A DNA stretch of 44,509 nucleotides from CAYSRC01 sp964433495 (GTDB lineage Bacteria; Bacillota; Clostridia; Oscillospirales; Ruminococcaceae), in assembly GCA_964433495.1 (NCBI GenBank), contig CAYSRC010000016.1, positions 1-44,509 on the forward strand, in the 5' to 3' direction. The position numbers and the translations under genes were made by a program. The notes beneath the pieces are model-generated. The model had not been told where the DNA came from and made no database searches. It saw nothing but the letters and a program-made list of their open reading frames with translations. Shown here piece after piece: positions 16,042-24,047 of the stretch. The number at the start of each line of letters is the position of its first letter. Positions within the stretch are counted from its first letter, which is position 1.

Positions 16042-16776
16042 GTGGATTGTATGCTTCCGAAGTACTATATCGTTAAGCGAGCACTGATCGAAAAGATAAA
16101 CGGCGAGGAGATAAAGACCGACGAGGCCATACCGTCCGAGCGCGAGCTCATGGAGATGTTCAACGTCAGCCGCATCACGGTCAGAAGAGCGGTTGACGAG
16201 CTTGCCGCCGAGGGGTATCTGTACAAGATACAGGGCAAGGGCACGTTTGTCAAAGGTAACTCGAGGACAACGGGCCTTTCGTATGCCACAAGCTGCACAA
16301 GGGAGATAGCGCAGCAGGGCTTTAAGCCCTCGAGAAAGATCATTGCCATCTCGTTTGAAAAGTGCACCAAAAAGATAGCCCGCATCCTCGAGATCGAGGA
16401 CGGCGACGAGGTGGTGCACATCGAGCGGATATACTATGCCGACAACGTCCCCGTGAACTACAGCAACAACTACATTGTCGCAAGCAGGTTCCCCGGCATC
16501 GGCAGCTATGACCTCAACAAGTACTCGCTCTACGAGCTGTTTGAAAAGGAGTACGGCATGCGGGTCGAGGGGGCCACGCGCTACATAGAGGCGATCGGGG
16601 CATACGACGAGGTCGCGGACTGGCTCGAGGTCCCGGACGGGTATCCGCTGCTCCATTTTCACGGCACAACGAGGGTGAGCCACAACAACAAAACGTTTAT
16701 CGCCGAAGCTTTCTTTACAAGCTACAACGCTTCAAAAATCAAATTTTACATCGACCAAAAGCCCAGCAACAACTGA
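16042..16776 (+). CDS. GntR/HutC-type regulator with UTRA domain (cluster 1)
   Basis: A 244-residue repressor-type regulator. The winged helix-turn-helix covers about residues 10-75: IPSERELMEMFNVSRITVRR, then GYLYKIQGKGTFV as wing. The UTRA effector domain follows (about 95-238), beginning at the SYATSCTREIAQQG region. Family members bind phosphorylated sugars or small metabolites and release DNA. GTG 16042 is chosen because GAAAGAGGA ends about nine bases upstream; ATG 16051 would be too distant. It closes cluster 1 and is the best candidate to bind the palindrome at 3227-3246. A terminator follows at 16793. Confidence 0.87.
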   Translation: MDCMLPKYYIVKRALIEKINGEEIKTDEAIPSERELMEMFNVSRITVRRAVDELAAEGYLYKIQGKGTFVKGNSRTTGLSYATSCTREIAQQGFKPSRKIIAISFEKCTKKIARILEIEDGDEVVHIERIYYADNVPVNYSNNYIVASRFPGIGSYDLNKYSLYELFEKEYGMRVEGATRYIEAIGAYDEVADWLEVPDGYPLLHFHGTTRVSHNNKTFIAEAFFTSYNASKIKFYIDQKPSNN

Positions 16777-16792
16777 TAGTTGAAACACTCCT

Positions 16793-16867
16793 GCCCGCTC
16801 TCTGCGGTGTCCGTGCGCCCGAATGCTTCCTGTGCGCACGCGCCCCAAAGAGCGGGCTTTTTGCTTT
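16793..16867 (+). terminator. Terminator of cluster 1
   Basis: GCCCGCTCT (16793-16801) pairs with AGAGCGGGC (16849-16857) and encloses a second stem (GTGCGC/GCGCAC). It is followed by TTTTTGCTTTTTC. Confidence 0.75.
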
Positions 16868-16969
16868 TTCACAGAGCGGCGTGTTTTTGAAAGGCCGAGG
16901 ACGCTTATTTTGAGGACAGCTGCGGGACAGACACCGCGCCGAAAGCGGTTCAACAAAGAGTATGGTTTG

Positions 16970-16978
16970 TGGTATACT
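16970..16978 (+). promoter_or_regulatory. Extended -10 promoter for the macro gene
   Basis: TGGTATACT (TG-N-TATACT) with only a weak TTCAAC upstream at 18-nt spacing. It lies about 94 nt before the chosen start. Confidence 0.4.
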
Positions 16979-17071
16979 GTCAGAAAGACGCGCCGAAAAA
17001 ACGAATGTGCAGGGCGGCGCGGGCTGCGTGCCGAAAACCGAAAAAACGACTCAGTAAGGCGGGCGAGAGAT

Positions 17072-18415
17072 TTGCCGATCAGGATCGTAAGGGATGACAT
17101 AACGAGGATGCGGTGCGACGCCGTCGTCAGTGCCGCCTACGACGAGACGAGGCCCGGCGGCGCAGGGGCCTGCGCCGCCGTCCGCCGCGCGGTGGGCACA
17201 CTGCTGCGCGCGTGCGGATGGCCCGGAGGGGGCGCCGTGGGCGAGGCAAAGGTTACAAGGGGGTACCGACTGCCCTGCCGGTATATTATCCACACCGTCG
17301 GCCCTGTTTGGCGGGGCGGAGGCAGCGGCGAAGAGGCTCTGCTGAGGGCGTGCTATAAAAATTCGCTTTTGCTTGCAAGGAAAAAGCGCTGCCGTTCGAT
17401 CGCCTTCCCGCTGATTTCAAGCGGAGCGTGCGGCTATCCCAAGGACAGGGCGCTGCGGGCCGCGACAAAGGAGATTGCGGCCTTTCTTGCGGAAAACGAG
17501 ATGACGGTCTACATCGTCGTCCCCGACAGCCCCGAGAGAGTCGTCAGCAAGCAGCTGTACGGCGACATCGCGGCGTTCATCGATCGATGCGGCGGCGAGG
17601 GACGGGCAGCCGCCTATCGGATGAAGGCGCTTGTGCAAAGAGCCGGGGAGGAGGACGACCTCGCCCTGCCTGCCCCCGTTGAGCACGCCGCGCCCGCACC
17701 GGGCAGCGGGCCCGACGCCGCGTGGCCGCGCAGGACCCCGGATCTGCCCTTTGCCGACGCGCCGATGCCGCTGAACGGGCCCGAAGCGGACGCACAGGAG
17801 GAGCAGACTTTTCTCTTCGGCGACCGGCCGGACGGCGGCGGGGATGAGGTGTTGTCGACGGGAGCTTTGGGACCCTCGGGTCTCTGCCCCGCCGCGGACG
17901 CTGCGCCCGCCGCTTTTGCTTTTGAGAGCGCGGCCGACAGCGCCGCCCCGGCAGGACCCGACGGGGACGAGCGGGTTTCGGCGAGCATCCCTGCGGCCGA
18001 CGACATCGGCGAAACGGCAGAGCTGTTTTTGCAGCCGTGCCGGCAGACGCCCGCGTCGCTCGACGACGCGCTGAAGCAGCTTGACGAGAGCTTTTCCGAG
18101 ATGCTGCTGCGCAAGATCGACGAAAAGGGGATGACCGATGTCGAGTGCTATAAAAAGGCGAACATCGACCGCAAGCTGTTTTCCAAGATACGGGGCGACA
18201 AAAACTACCGCCCCGGCAAAGCAACGGCGATTGCGTTTGCGGTGGCGCTCGAGCTCCCCCTTGACGAGTTCAAAAGCCTGCTTATGAAGGCGGGCTTTGC
18301 GCTGTCGCACAGCAGCAGGTTTGACATCATCGTGGAGTATTTTGTCATGCGGGGAAACTATGATCTCTTCGAGCTGAACGAGGCTCTGTTCGCATTTGAC
18401 CAGCCGACGCTTTAG
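17072..18415 (+). CDS. Macro-domain protein with long linker and conserved C-terminal helical domain
   Basis: A 447-residue protein. Residues 1-175 form a macro domain, a fold that binds or hydrolyses ADP-ribose. Strand 1 is PIRIVRDDIT and the second ligand loop SIAFPLISSGACGYP (109-123) is intact. The first loop is SAAY (20-23) where active macrodomains usually have NAAN, so hydrolase activity is doubtful. Residues about 180-328 are an Ala/Pro/acidic, probably disordered linker. Residues 329-447 are a helical HTH-like module (SFSEMLLRKIDEKGMTD, NIDRKLFSKIR, EALFAFDQ) found at the C-terminus of many Firmicutes proteins. TTG 17072 is preferred: the macro fold starts there and a purine-rich stretch precedes it. 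The frame is open to 16823 but that part is not conserved-looking. Confidence 0.78.
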   Translation: MPIRIVRDDITRMRCDAVVSAAYDETRPGGAGACAAVRRAVGTLLRACGWPGGGAVGEAKVTRGYRLPCRYIIHTVGPVWRGGGSGEEALLRACYKNSLLLARKKRCRSIAFPLISSGACGYPKDRALRAATKEIAAFLAENEMTVYIVVPDSPERVVSKQLYGDIAAFIDRCGGEGRAAAYRMKALVQRAGEEDDLALPAPVEHAAPAPGSGPDAAWPRRTPDLPFADAPMPLNGPEADAQEEQTFLFGDRPDGGGDEVLSTGALGPSGLCPAADAAPAAFAFESAADSAAPAGPDGDERVSASIPAADDIGETAELFLQPCRQTPASLDDALKQLDESFSEMLLRKIDEKGMTDVECYKKANIDRKLFSKIRGDKNYRPGKATAIAFAVALELPLDEFKSLLMKAGFALSHSSRFDIIVEYFVMRGNYDLFELNEALFAFDQPTL

Positions 18416-18538
18416 GGGAAGGTCGTCATAAAACAGACGCCGCGCAGGGGACAAAAGCCGAAAAGGGCGATGTCATTTTTGTAGGGCGGCGCTCAGCGGA
18501 GGCGGTGTTGTTCGCGCCGTCAAAATAAGAACTGTTTA

Positions 18539-18577
18539 CCCCGGTTCGGCGGGTTGCCGCCGTGCCGGGGCGTTTTG
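18539..18577 (+). terminator. Terminator after the macro gene
   Basis: CCCCGG/CCGGGG outer and CGGCGG/CCGCCG inner stems (18539-18570), then CGTTTTG. The rest of 18416-18820 has no gene. TATACT at 18762-18767 is a possible -10 for the VWA gene, but no matching -35 was found. Confidence 0.6.
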
Positions 18578-18820
18578 CCGTGTGCGGACATCTGCGAGAC
18601 CCGTTGTTGTGAACGGAGCGCTGTCTGTGCTTCGCCGCCGGCGGAGGCGGATTGGCCTTTCGGAAACAAAAGCACGCTTCTCGCGACCGACGGGGCGGGT
18701 CGTCGTGAAAGGGCAGGAAAAATGTCGCTTTGCGGGCGACCTCCGCGGGTTTCTTAGCGGATATACTGTGTTTGTGAGCGAAAGCCGAAACACATCTACA
18801 TGAATCCGGGAGGTATCATC

Positions 18821-19474
18821 ATGAAAAACAACACAACCGAGCTCGTCTTTATCCTCGACCGCAGCGGCTCGATGGCGGGGCTTGAGAGCGACACCGTCGG
18901 GGGATTTAACGCGCTCATCGAAAAGCAGCGCAGGCAGCAGGGCGAGTGTTATGTCTCGACGGTGCTGTTCGACAACGACAGCACGGTCGTCCACGACAGG
19001 GTCAGGCTGTCGGAGGTCAAAAAGATGACCCTCGACGACTACATCGTCGGGGGGTGCACGGCGCTCATTGACGCCGTCGGCGGGGCGGTGCACCACATCG
19101 GCAACATCCACAAGTACGCCCGCCCCGAGGACGTGCCCGAGCGCACCCTGTTCGTAATAACGACCGACGGCCTTGAAAACGCAAGCCGCCGGTATACAAG
19201 TGACAGGGTGAAGGCGATGGTGGAGCGGCAGAAGAGCCGCTACGGCTGGGAATTTCTGTTCATCGGCGCCAACATCGACGCGGTCGAGACCGCGGGCGGC
19301 CTCGGCATCGGCGCAAACCGCGCTGCGAACTACCGCGCTGACGCCGTCGGCACCACGGCGATGTTCGATGCGGTGTCGGACACCGTCTGTGCCATGCGGG
19401 CGTGCATGCCGGTGTCGGACGACTGGTGCGAAGCCATCGACAACGACTTTAACGGCAGGGACAAAAGGGCATAG
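18821..19474 (+). CDS. VWA-domain (TerY-like) protein
   Basis: A 217-residue cytoplasmic von Willebrand factor A protein without signal peptide or membrane segment. The MIDAS metal site is complete: DRSGSM (Asp13, Ser15, Ser17), Thr80 in GGCTALIDAV and Asp116 in ITTDGLENAS. The whole protein is essentially one VWA domain, similar to TerY-type single-domain proteins. ATG 18821 is used because GGGAGGT (18808-18814) precedes it; the upstream ATG at 18800 has no ribosome site. It stands alone between terminators, so its partner is not evident. The metal site suggests binding of a partner protein. Confidence 0.85.
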   Translation: MKNNTTELVFILDRSGSMAGLESDTVGGFNALIEKQRRQQGECYVSTVLFDNDSTVVHDRVRLSEVKKMTLDDYIVGGCTALIDAVGGAVHHIGNIHKYARPEDVPERTLFVITTDGLENASRRYTSDRVKAMVERQKSRYGWEFLFIGANIDAVETAGGLGIGANRAANYRADAVGTTAMFDAVSDTVCAMRACMPVSDDWCEAIDNDFNGRDKRA

Positions 19475-19500
19475 GGAGAGGGCAGGTCATTTTTTCGCGG

Positions 19501-19535
19501 GGGGGGACGGCTGAATACCGCCTCCCCTTTTTCTC
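19501..19535 (+). terminator. Terminator after the VWA gene
   Basis: GGGGA...TCCCC stem with inner CGG/CCG and a small bulge, followed by TTTTTCTC. Confidence 0.55.
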
Positions 19536-19589
19536 TGCTTTGCGGATCTCGCGCAGTTTGAAATCGGTCACTTTGCCGAGGGTCGGCGT

Positions 19590-19815
19590 TGTCCCTCCCC
19601 TGTACAAGGGGAGCCTCAAAGGTCCGTGATCCGCGGAACAGGCACACGGTCTTTTGGACTTGCCGAGTCCCAAGCCCCCTTTTACAGGCGCCCTGCATAC
19701 TCCCGTAGGGTGCACCGAACACCGCAACGATTGCGCGCGGTAGGGAGGCTTAAGGGCAAGGGCGGCAACCCCTCAGTCACTTCGTGACAGATCCCCGTAC
19801 ACAGGGGAGCCTTGA
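19590..19815. repeat. Intergenic repetitive element
   Basis: A 7-bp hairpin (CTCCCCT...AGGGGAG, 19595-19613) is related to a second copy around 19790-19815 (CCGTACACAGGGGAGCCTT). The second copy is preceded by CCCCTCAGTCACTTCGTGAC at 19766-19785. This wording resembles short dispersed intergenic repeats of gut Clostridia. No gene is seen between 19475 and 20275. 19816-20275 becomes AT-rich and is probably regulatory. Confidence 0.5.
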
Positions 19816-20027
19816 GGACAGTGCCGCCCGCCCGTCGGGCAGAGGCCGACGCCTCCCTTTGCGCGCCCGCAGGCGCGTCGAAAACCCCTTAGAAAGTCGG
19901 GATATTTTTTCAAAAGAAGCAGGGGACCGGGCAAAAACGGGAGACATGTCAAACAAGTTGAATAGGTCAAATAAGTTGCGGCCGCCGTCGCGCCGACCCC
20001 GTTATGGACGTATTAGACAGAATTTCA

Positions 20028-20056
20028 TTGACAGGTTTGTGTAATGTAACGATAAA
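20028..20056 (+). promoter_or_regulatory. Candidate promoter for cluster 2
   Basis: Perfect TTGACA (20028-20033), a 17-nt spacer, GATAAA (20051-20056). A second, weaker candidate is TTTACT-17-TAAATT at 20152-20180. Either would drive the amidohydrolase operon. Confidence 0.45.
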
Positions 20057-20229
20057 TCGACCGCAAATCGCAGGACTTGCTCGGGGCGTCGATTTTGTTC
20101 AGTATGAATAATCGCAACTTGTTTGTCTTGTGAAAGTTAGACAAAAATCCATTTACTTTTGGCGCTGAAAATGATAAATTCATAAGTGGTTAGTGCGATT
20201 TCGAACAACCGTTTTTTAAAACAGACAAT

Positions 20230-20245
20230 TGTCACATATGTTACA
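20230..20245. promoter_or_regulatory. Palindromic operator candidate in cluster 2 leader
   Basis: TGTCACATATGTTACA is an inverted repeat with one mismatch per arm of eight. It lies 31 nt before the amidohydrolase start, downstream of both promoter candidates, as expected for repression by the GntR protein at 23240. Confidence 0.45.
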
Positions 20246-20275
20246 TCAAGCTCGCTGCGGGAGGTAGAACAAATT

Positions 20276-21598
20276 TTGAAGAAGTATCTGATCAAAAACT
20301 GTGAACTCGCGGATTTCGACTCGATGACGACATCCTCCGCCGAAATTCTGGTGGAGGGAGAGCGCATCAAGCGCATTGCGAACAGCATCGACGCGCCCGA
20401 CGGCTGCGAGGTCATCGACGCAAAGGGGATGCTTGCCATGCCGTCCTTCGCCGACTGTCACGCGCATCTTACGCAGTCGGTCCTGAAGGGCCCGATGGAT
20501 GATTATCCCATAACGACCTGGCTTGTCAGGCTGTTTGCCATCGAGGGGATCATGACCCCCGAGGAGAACTATTATTCGGCGCTGCTCGGATGTCTCACCG
20601 CGCTGCGCTGCGGCACCACCGTCATCAACGACATGGGCTCGTGGGAGGCGCTCGACGATGTCATAAGGGCGGTGCGCGACAGCAGGATTCGCGCGACGCT
20701 CGGCATCAGCACCACCGACGTCGCCGAGAACGAAGCGACGCCGATTCTGCCCGTGGACGAGGCCCTGCGCCGCTCGGAGGTCGTGTACAAAAAGGTCCAC
20801 GGCGTCGACGGACGCCTCAAGGCTTCCGTCGCGCCCGCGGGGCTACCCGCCTGCTCGGGCAGGATGATGCAGGAGCTCAAAAAATTCGCCGACGAGCGCG
20901 GGCTCATCTTCCACACCCACCTCGGTGAGGGCAGGATGGAGACCGACAACGTCGCCAAGGCCTACGGGCTCGGCGGCGAGGCCGAGGCGCTCGAGCAGCT
21001 CGGGCTCCTCGACGAGCACACGCTGCTTGCGCACAGCATCTGGCTCAACGACGGCGAGCTTGACACCATCGCGAAAAGGGGCGCTGTCCCTGTACACTGC
21101 CCGTGCACCAACCTCAAGATAAGCGACGGGATGCCGAGGATCGCCGAGATGGTGAAGCGCGGCACAAAGGTCGCGGTCGGCTGCGACGGTGAGGCCTCGA
21201 GCTCCAACCGCGACATGGTGAGGGAGGCGCGCCTCGCCGCCTATCTGCAAAAGGGGATGACGCTCGATCCGACTGTCCTCGACGCGGGCACGGTGTATAA
21301 GATGATGACGCTCAACGGCGCCCGCGCGCTCGGCTACAGCGACCTCGGCGAGCTTAAGGAGGGCAATCTTGCCGACTTTTTGCTCGTGGACATGAATCAC
21401 GACATCGCCCTTCTCAACCCCGACTTCAAGCTCAGCAACTTCCTTTACGCGGGCGACGGCCGCAATGTCGACACCGTGTTCCTCAACGGGGAGATTTTGG
21501 TTCGCGGCGGACGCTTCACCTTTATCGACGAGGAAGAGGTCATCGCAAAGGCCGCGCCCGTTATCCGCGGCCTGAACCGAAAGATTATGAATTTGTAA
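20276..21598 (+). CDS. Amidohydrolase, adenosine/MTA/SAH-deaminase-like
   Basis: A 440-residue metal-dependent deaminase of the TrzN/MtaD/SAH-deaminase group. Metal and catalytic residues are all visible: His62-x-His64 (DCHAHLTQS), His213/His215 and Glu218 (FHTHLGE), His253 (LLAHSIWL) and Asp304 (GCDGEASSSNRDM). HCPCTNLKISDGMP matches the conserved HxPxSNLKL segment. It probably deaminates an adenine-type nucleoside (adenosine, 5'-deoxyadenosine, MTA or SAH) before phosphorolysis by the next enzymes. Guanine or other substrates remain possible. TTG 20276 is chosen: GGGAGG lies 11 nt upstream and strand 1 (KKYLIKNCELAD) begins there. The frame is open to 20186. Confidence 0.85.
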   Translation: MKKYLIKNCELADFDSMTTSSAEILVEGERIKRIANSIDAPDGCEVIDAKGMLAMPSFADCHAHLTQSVLKGPMDDYPITTWLVRLFAIEGIMTPEENYYSALLGCLTALRCGTTVINDMGSWEALDDVIRAVRDSRIRATLGISTTDVAENEATPILPVDEALRRSEVVYKKVHGVDGRLKASVAPAGLPACSGRMMQELKKFADERGLIFHTHLGEGRMETDNVAKAYGLGGEAEALEQLGLLDEHTLLAHSIWLNDGELDTIAKRGAVPVHCPCTNLKISDGMPRIAEMVKRGTKVAVGCDGEASSSNRDMVREARLAAYLQKGMTLDPTVLDAGTVYKMMTLNGARALGYSDLGELKEGNLADFLLVDMNHDIALLNPDFKLSNFLYAGDGRNVDTVFLNGEILVRGGRFTFIDEEEVIAKAAPVIRGLNRKIMNL

Positions 21599-21608
21599 GG
21601 AGAACGCC

Positions 21609-22436
21609 ATGGAATTCATCAGCAAAAGATTCACCGACAGGGACGGAAAGATGTTCCATACGGGCGTCGGCGCGGGCGAGCTTGCGCCCTCGGTGCTCAT
21701 GCCCGGCGACCCCGCCCGCAGCAAGATAATATCGGGCTGCTTTAAAGACGCGCGGTTTGTCGCCTCCCGCCGCACCTACGACACCTACACGGGCGTCACC
21801 CCCAACACGGGGACGCCGATCTCGGTCGTGTCGTCCGGCATGGGCCCGCTCTCGGTCAGCACCGTCGCCGAGGAGCTCAAGCACGTCGGGCTCAAAAACC
21901 TCATCCGCGTCGGCACGGGCGCCGCGCTCATGACCGACTATGAGCCGGGGCGGATAATCATCGCCACGGGGTGCGTGCGCGGCGACGGCTGCTCTTACGA
22001 ATACGCGCCGCCCGAGTTCCCCGCGATAGCCGACCCGTACGTCGTCAAGGCGCTCGTCACGGCGGCGAGGGAGTTCGGCGAGGAGCCGATCGTGGGCCTC
22101 TACCGCGCGCACGACTCCTACTACCGCGAGACCAACACCGCGATGATATCCACCTATGAGCGCATGAAGCCGTGGGTCGACGCGGGCGTCAAGATGGTCG
22201 AAAACGAGAGCGCCCTGCTGTTCACGCTCGCGCATCGCCTCGGCATACGCGCGGGATCCATCTGCGTCTCGCACACCAGCATGGTCGAGGACACCCCCTA
22301 TTACGTCGGCCCGAAGTCCTCCGAGGCCTACCCCCGGGCGTTCGAGCCCGATTTCATGGCGAAGCGCATTTTGCAGTGCAGCAAAATTGCGACCCGCGCC
22401 GTCGAGATCCTCGACGATCTGCTGAAAGAAGCTTAA
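21609..22436 (+). CDS. Nucleoside phosphorylase (NP-I family) 2
   Basis: A 275-residue phosphorylase with GDPARSK (phosphate loop) near residue 33, TYDTYTG, SSGMGPLSVSTV near 76, RVGTGAAL near 100 and MVENESALLFTLA near 196 (ribose-binding Asn-Glu-Ser variant). These fit the uridine/purine phosphorylase superfamily. TAAGGAG precedes ATG. It sits directly after the deaminase, so the expected reaction is phosphorolysis of the deaminated nucleoside. C-terminal VSHTSMVED may contribute to base specificity. It resembles phosphorylase 4 (24048) most closely in its ENESA motif. Confidence 0.87.
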   Translation: MEFISKRFTDRDGKMFHTGVGAGELAPSVLMPGDPARSKIISGCFKDARFVASRRTYDTYTGVTPNTGTPISVVSSGMGPLSVSTVAEELKHVGLKNLIRVGTGAALMTDYEPGRIIIATGCVRGDGCSYEYAPPEFPAIADPYVVKALVTAAREFGEEPIVGLYRAHDSYYRETNTAMISTYERMKPWVDAGVKMVENESALLFTLAHRLGIRAGSICVSHTSMVEDTPYYVGPKSSEAYPRAFEPDFMAKRILQCSKIATRAVEILDDLLKEA

Positions 22437-22448
22437 AGGAGGCAAAGC

Positions 22449-23234
22449 ATGGATAATTTGAGAAACAACTTCGACAGCGTCCCCCAATATGAGGACAATA
22501 AAAAGGTTCACCACCTCTATCTCAACGAAAGCCAGATAGCCCCGGGCTGCATCCTCACCTCCAACCTCGAGCGCACCAAGGTCATCGCGGACACCTTTGA
22601 TCGCGCCGAGTACATGGGCCAAAACAGAGAGTACATCACCTACACGGGCGAAAAGCACGGCGTGCCGATGAGCGTGATGTCGTGCGGCAACGGCTGCATG
22701 CCGATGGCCATCGCGGTCGAAGAGCTGCGCCACATCAAGTGCAATAAGATGATCAAGGTCGGCACCTGCTCCGCCATCCTGCCCGACATAAAGCCCGGCA
22801 CGCTGATAATCCCGACGGGGGCGTGCCGCTGCGAGGGCGCGACGCTTGAATATCTCAACCTCCAATACCCCGCCGTCGCCGACCTCGACGCGTTCTTCTG
22901 CCTCACCGAGGCGGCAAAGCAGGTCGGCGTCGCGGCAAAGACGGGCATCGTGCGCACCCACGACGCGCTGTTTTTGGAGTCGAGCTTTGCCCACGACGGC
23001 GTGGCCGAGCGCATCCGCCCCTGGCAGGAGCTGGGCGTGCTCGCGACCGACAACGAGGTCGCCGCGATGTTCACGATAGGCTCGATTTTGCAGATGCAGA
23101 CGGGCGCGGCGCTCGTCGCGGTCGACAACCTCGCGACGGGCGAGAGCATCGATTTCGAGCGCGACTACGACAGGCTCATCGCCGACGCCGTTGAGGTCGG
23201 CACAAAGGCGCTGGCAAAGCTCATCAGAGGATAA
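22449..23234 (+). CDS. Divergent nucleoside phosphorylase-like protein 3
   Basis: A 261-residue NP-I-fold protein with altered active-site motifs. The phosphate loop GDPxR of the other three paralogues is replaced by TSNLERTK. The phosphate-binding Arg of RxGT is Lys (KVGTCSAI). The ribose motif is ATDNEVAAMF. It still has EYITYTG, the SCGNGCMPMAIAVEELR region and the overall length. It may use a different nucleophile or substrate, bind without catalysis, or pair with phosphorylase 2 or 4. AAAGGAGG precedes ATG. Family membership is sure; activity is not. Confidence 0.8.
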   Translation: MDNLRNNFDSVPQYEDNKKVHHLYLNESQIAPGCILTSNLERTKVIADTFDRAEYMGQNREYITYTGEKHGVPMSVMSCGNGCMPMAIAVEELRHIKCNKMIKVGTCSAILPDIKPGTLIIPTGACRCEGATLEYLNLQYPAVADLDAFFCLTEAAKQVGVAAKTGIVRTHDALFLESSFAHDGVAERIRPWQELGVLATDNEVAAMFTIGSILQMQTGAALVAVDNLATGESIDFERDYDRLIADAVEVGTKALAKLIRG

Positions 23235-23239
23235 CGGCC

Positions 23240-24019
23240 ATGCGAGAACCGGCCGAGGCGTTCAACAATCCCGCGATAGCGAACTCGCTGCGCATAACGA
23301 CGATCAGCAAGGGCACCAACATCTACATCGAGATATACCGCCGGCTGCGCAGCCTGATCGAGCAGGGCGTTTTGAAGGCGGGCGACCCTCTCCCGAGCGA
23401 ATCCGCCCTGTCGTCGATGATGTGCGTCGGACGGACCTCGCTGCGCACTGCGCTGACCATTCTGTATGAGGACGGATACATCGAAACGATCCGCGGCAAG
23501 GGCAGCTATGTGTCGGGCGGCAACCGCAGGGAGCAGTACAGCCGGATGTTTCCCGCCGGCATGCTGCTCGCGCCCGAGCGCGCCGCCCTGCTGGGCGGGA
23601 TGCGGGTGCGGGGCACAACGTGCGACATCGTCCTCGGCGACGAGTTTTTGAGCAACGTGCTGGGGCTTGCCCCCGGCAGGGAGATCGTGCAGTTCCAGCA
23701 GCTTGTGTGCCTTGACGAAAAGCCCGCCGTGCTGACGCTTTACTATTTTTCCGACGAGCTGTTTCCCGTCTCGGTGCGCGACGAGCCGCAGCAGATATAC
23801 GGCAGGCTGTCCGACGCCGTTCACGCAAAGACCGTCGCGGCGAAGTACGAGTGCCTGTCGGTCCGCAGCGAAAACCGCACGGGGCTTCAGCGTTTTTTCC
23901 CGAGCGGGGTTCTGACGCTTGTGACCACGCTGTATGTCGGGCAGGACGGCCCCGTCGTGTTCAGCAAGGACTATTACAACGACGACATCATGCGCTTCCG
24001 CTTCTCGGTGAACAGCTGA
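23240..24019 (+). CDS. GntR-family regulator with UTRA-like domain (cluster 2)
   Basis: A 259-residue regulator. The winged helix (about residues 25-95) reads LPSESALSSMMCVGRTSLRT with the wing GYIETIRGKGSYVSGG. The C-terminal portion fits a UTRA-type effector domain, though more divergent than the cluster 1 regulator. It is embedded between phosphorylases 3 and 4, so it is co-transcribed with what it probably controls. A likely target is the palindrome at 20230-20245. The start ATG follows AGAGGA at the end of the previous gene. Confidence 0.82.
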   Translation: MREPAEAFNNPAIANSLRITTISKGTNIYIEIYRRLRSLIEQGVLKAGDPLPSESALSSMMCVGRTSLRTALTILYEDGYIETIRGKGSYVSGGNRREQYSRMFPAGMLLAPERAALLGGMRVRGTTCDIVLGDEFLSNVLGLAPGREIVQFQQLVCLDEKPAVLTLYYFSDELFPVSVRDEPQQIYGRLSDAVHAKTVAAKYECLSVRSENRTGLQRFFPSGVLTLVTTLYVGQDGPVVFSKDYYNDDIMRFRFSVNS

Positions 24020-24047
24020 AAGCGTCAAATTGAGAGGTAACAAAACA

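Noticed and set aside
19784..20044. 86-codon frame in the intergenic repeat
   Set aside because: It overlaps the dispersed repeat and is Arg-rich without a ribosome site.
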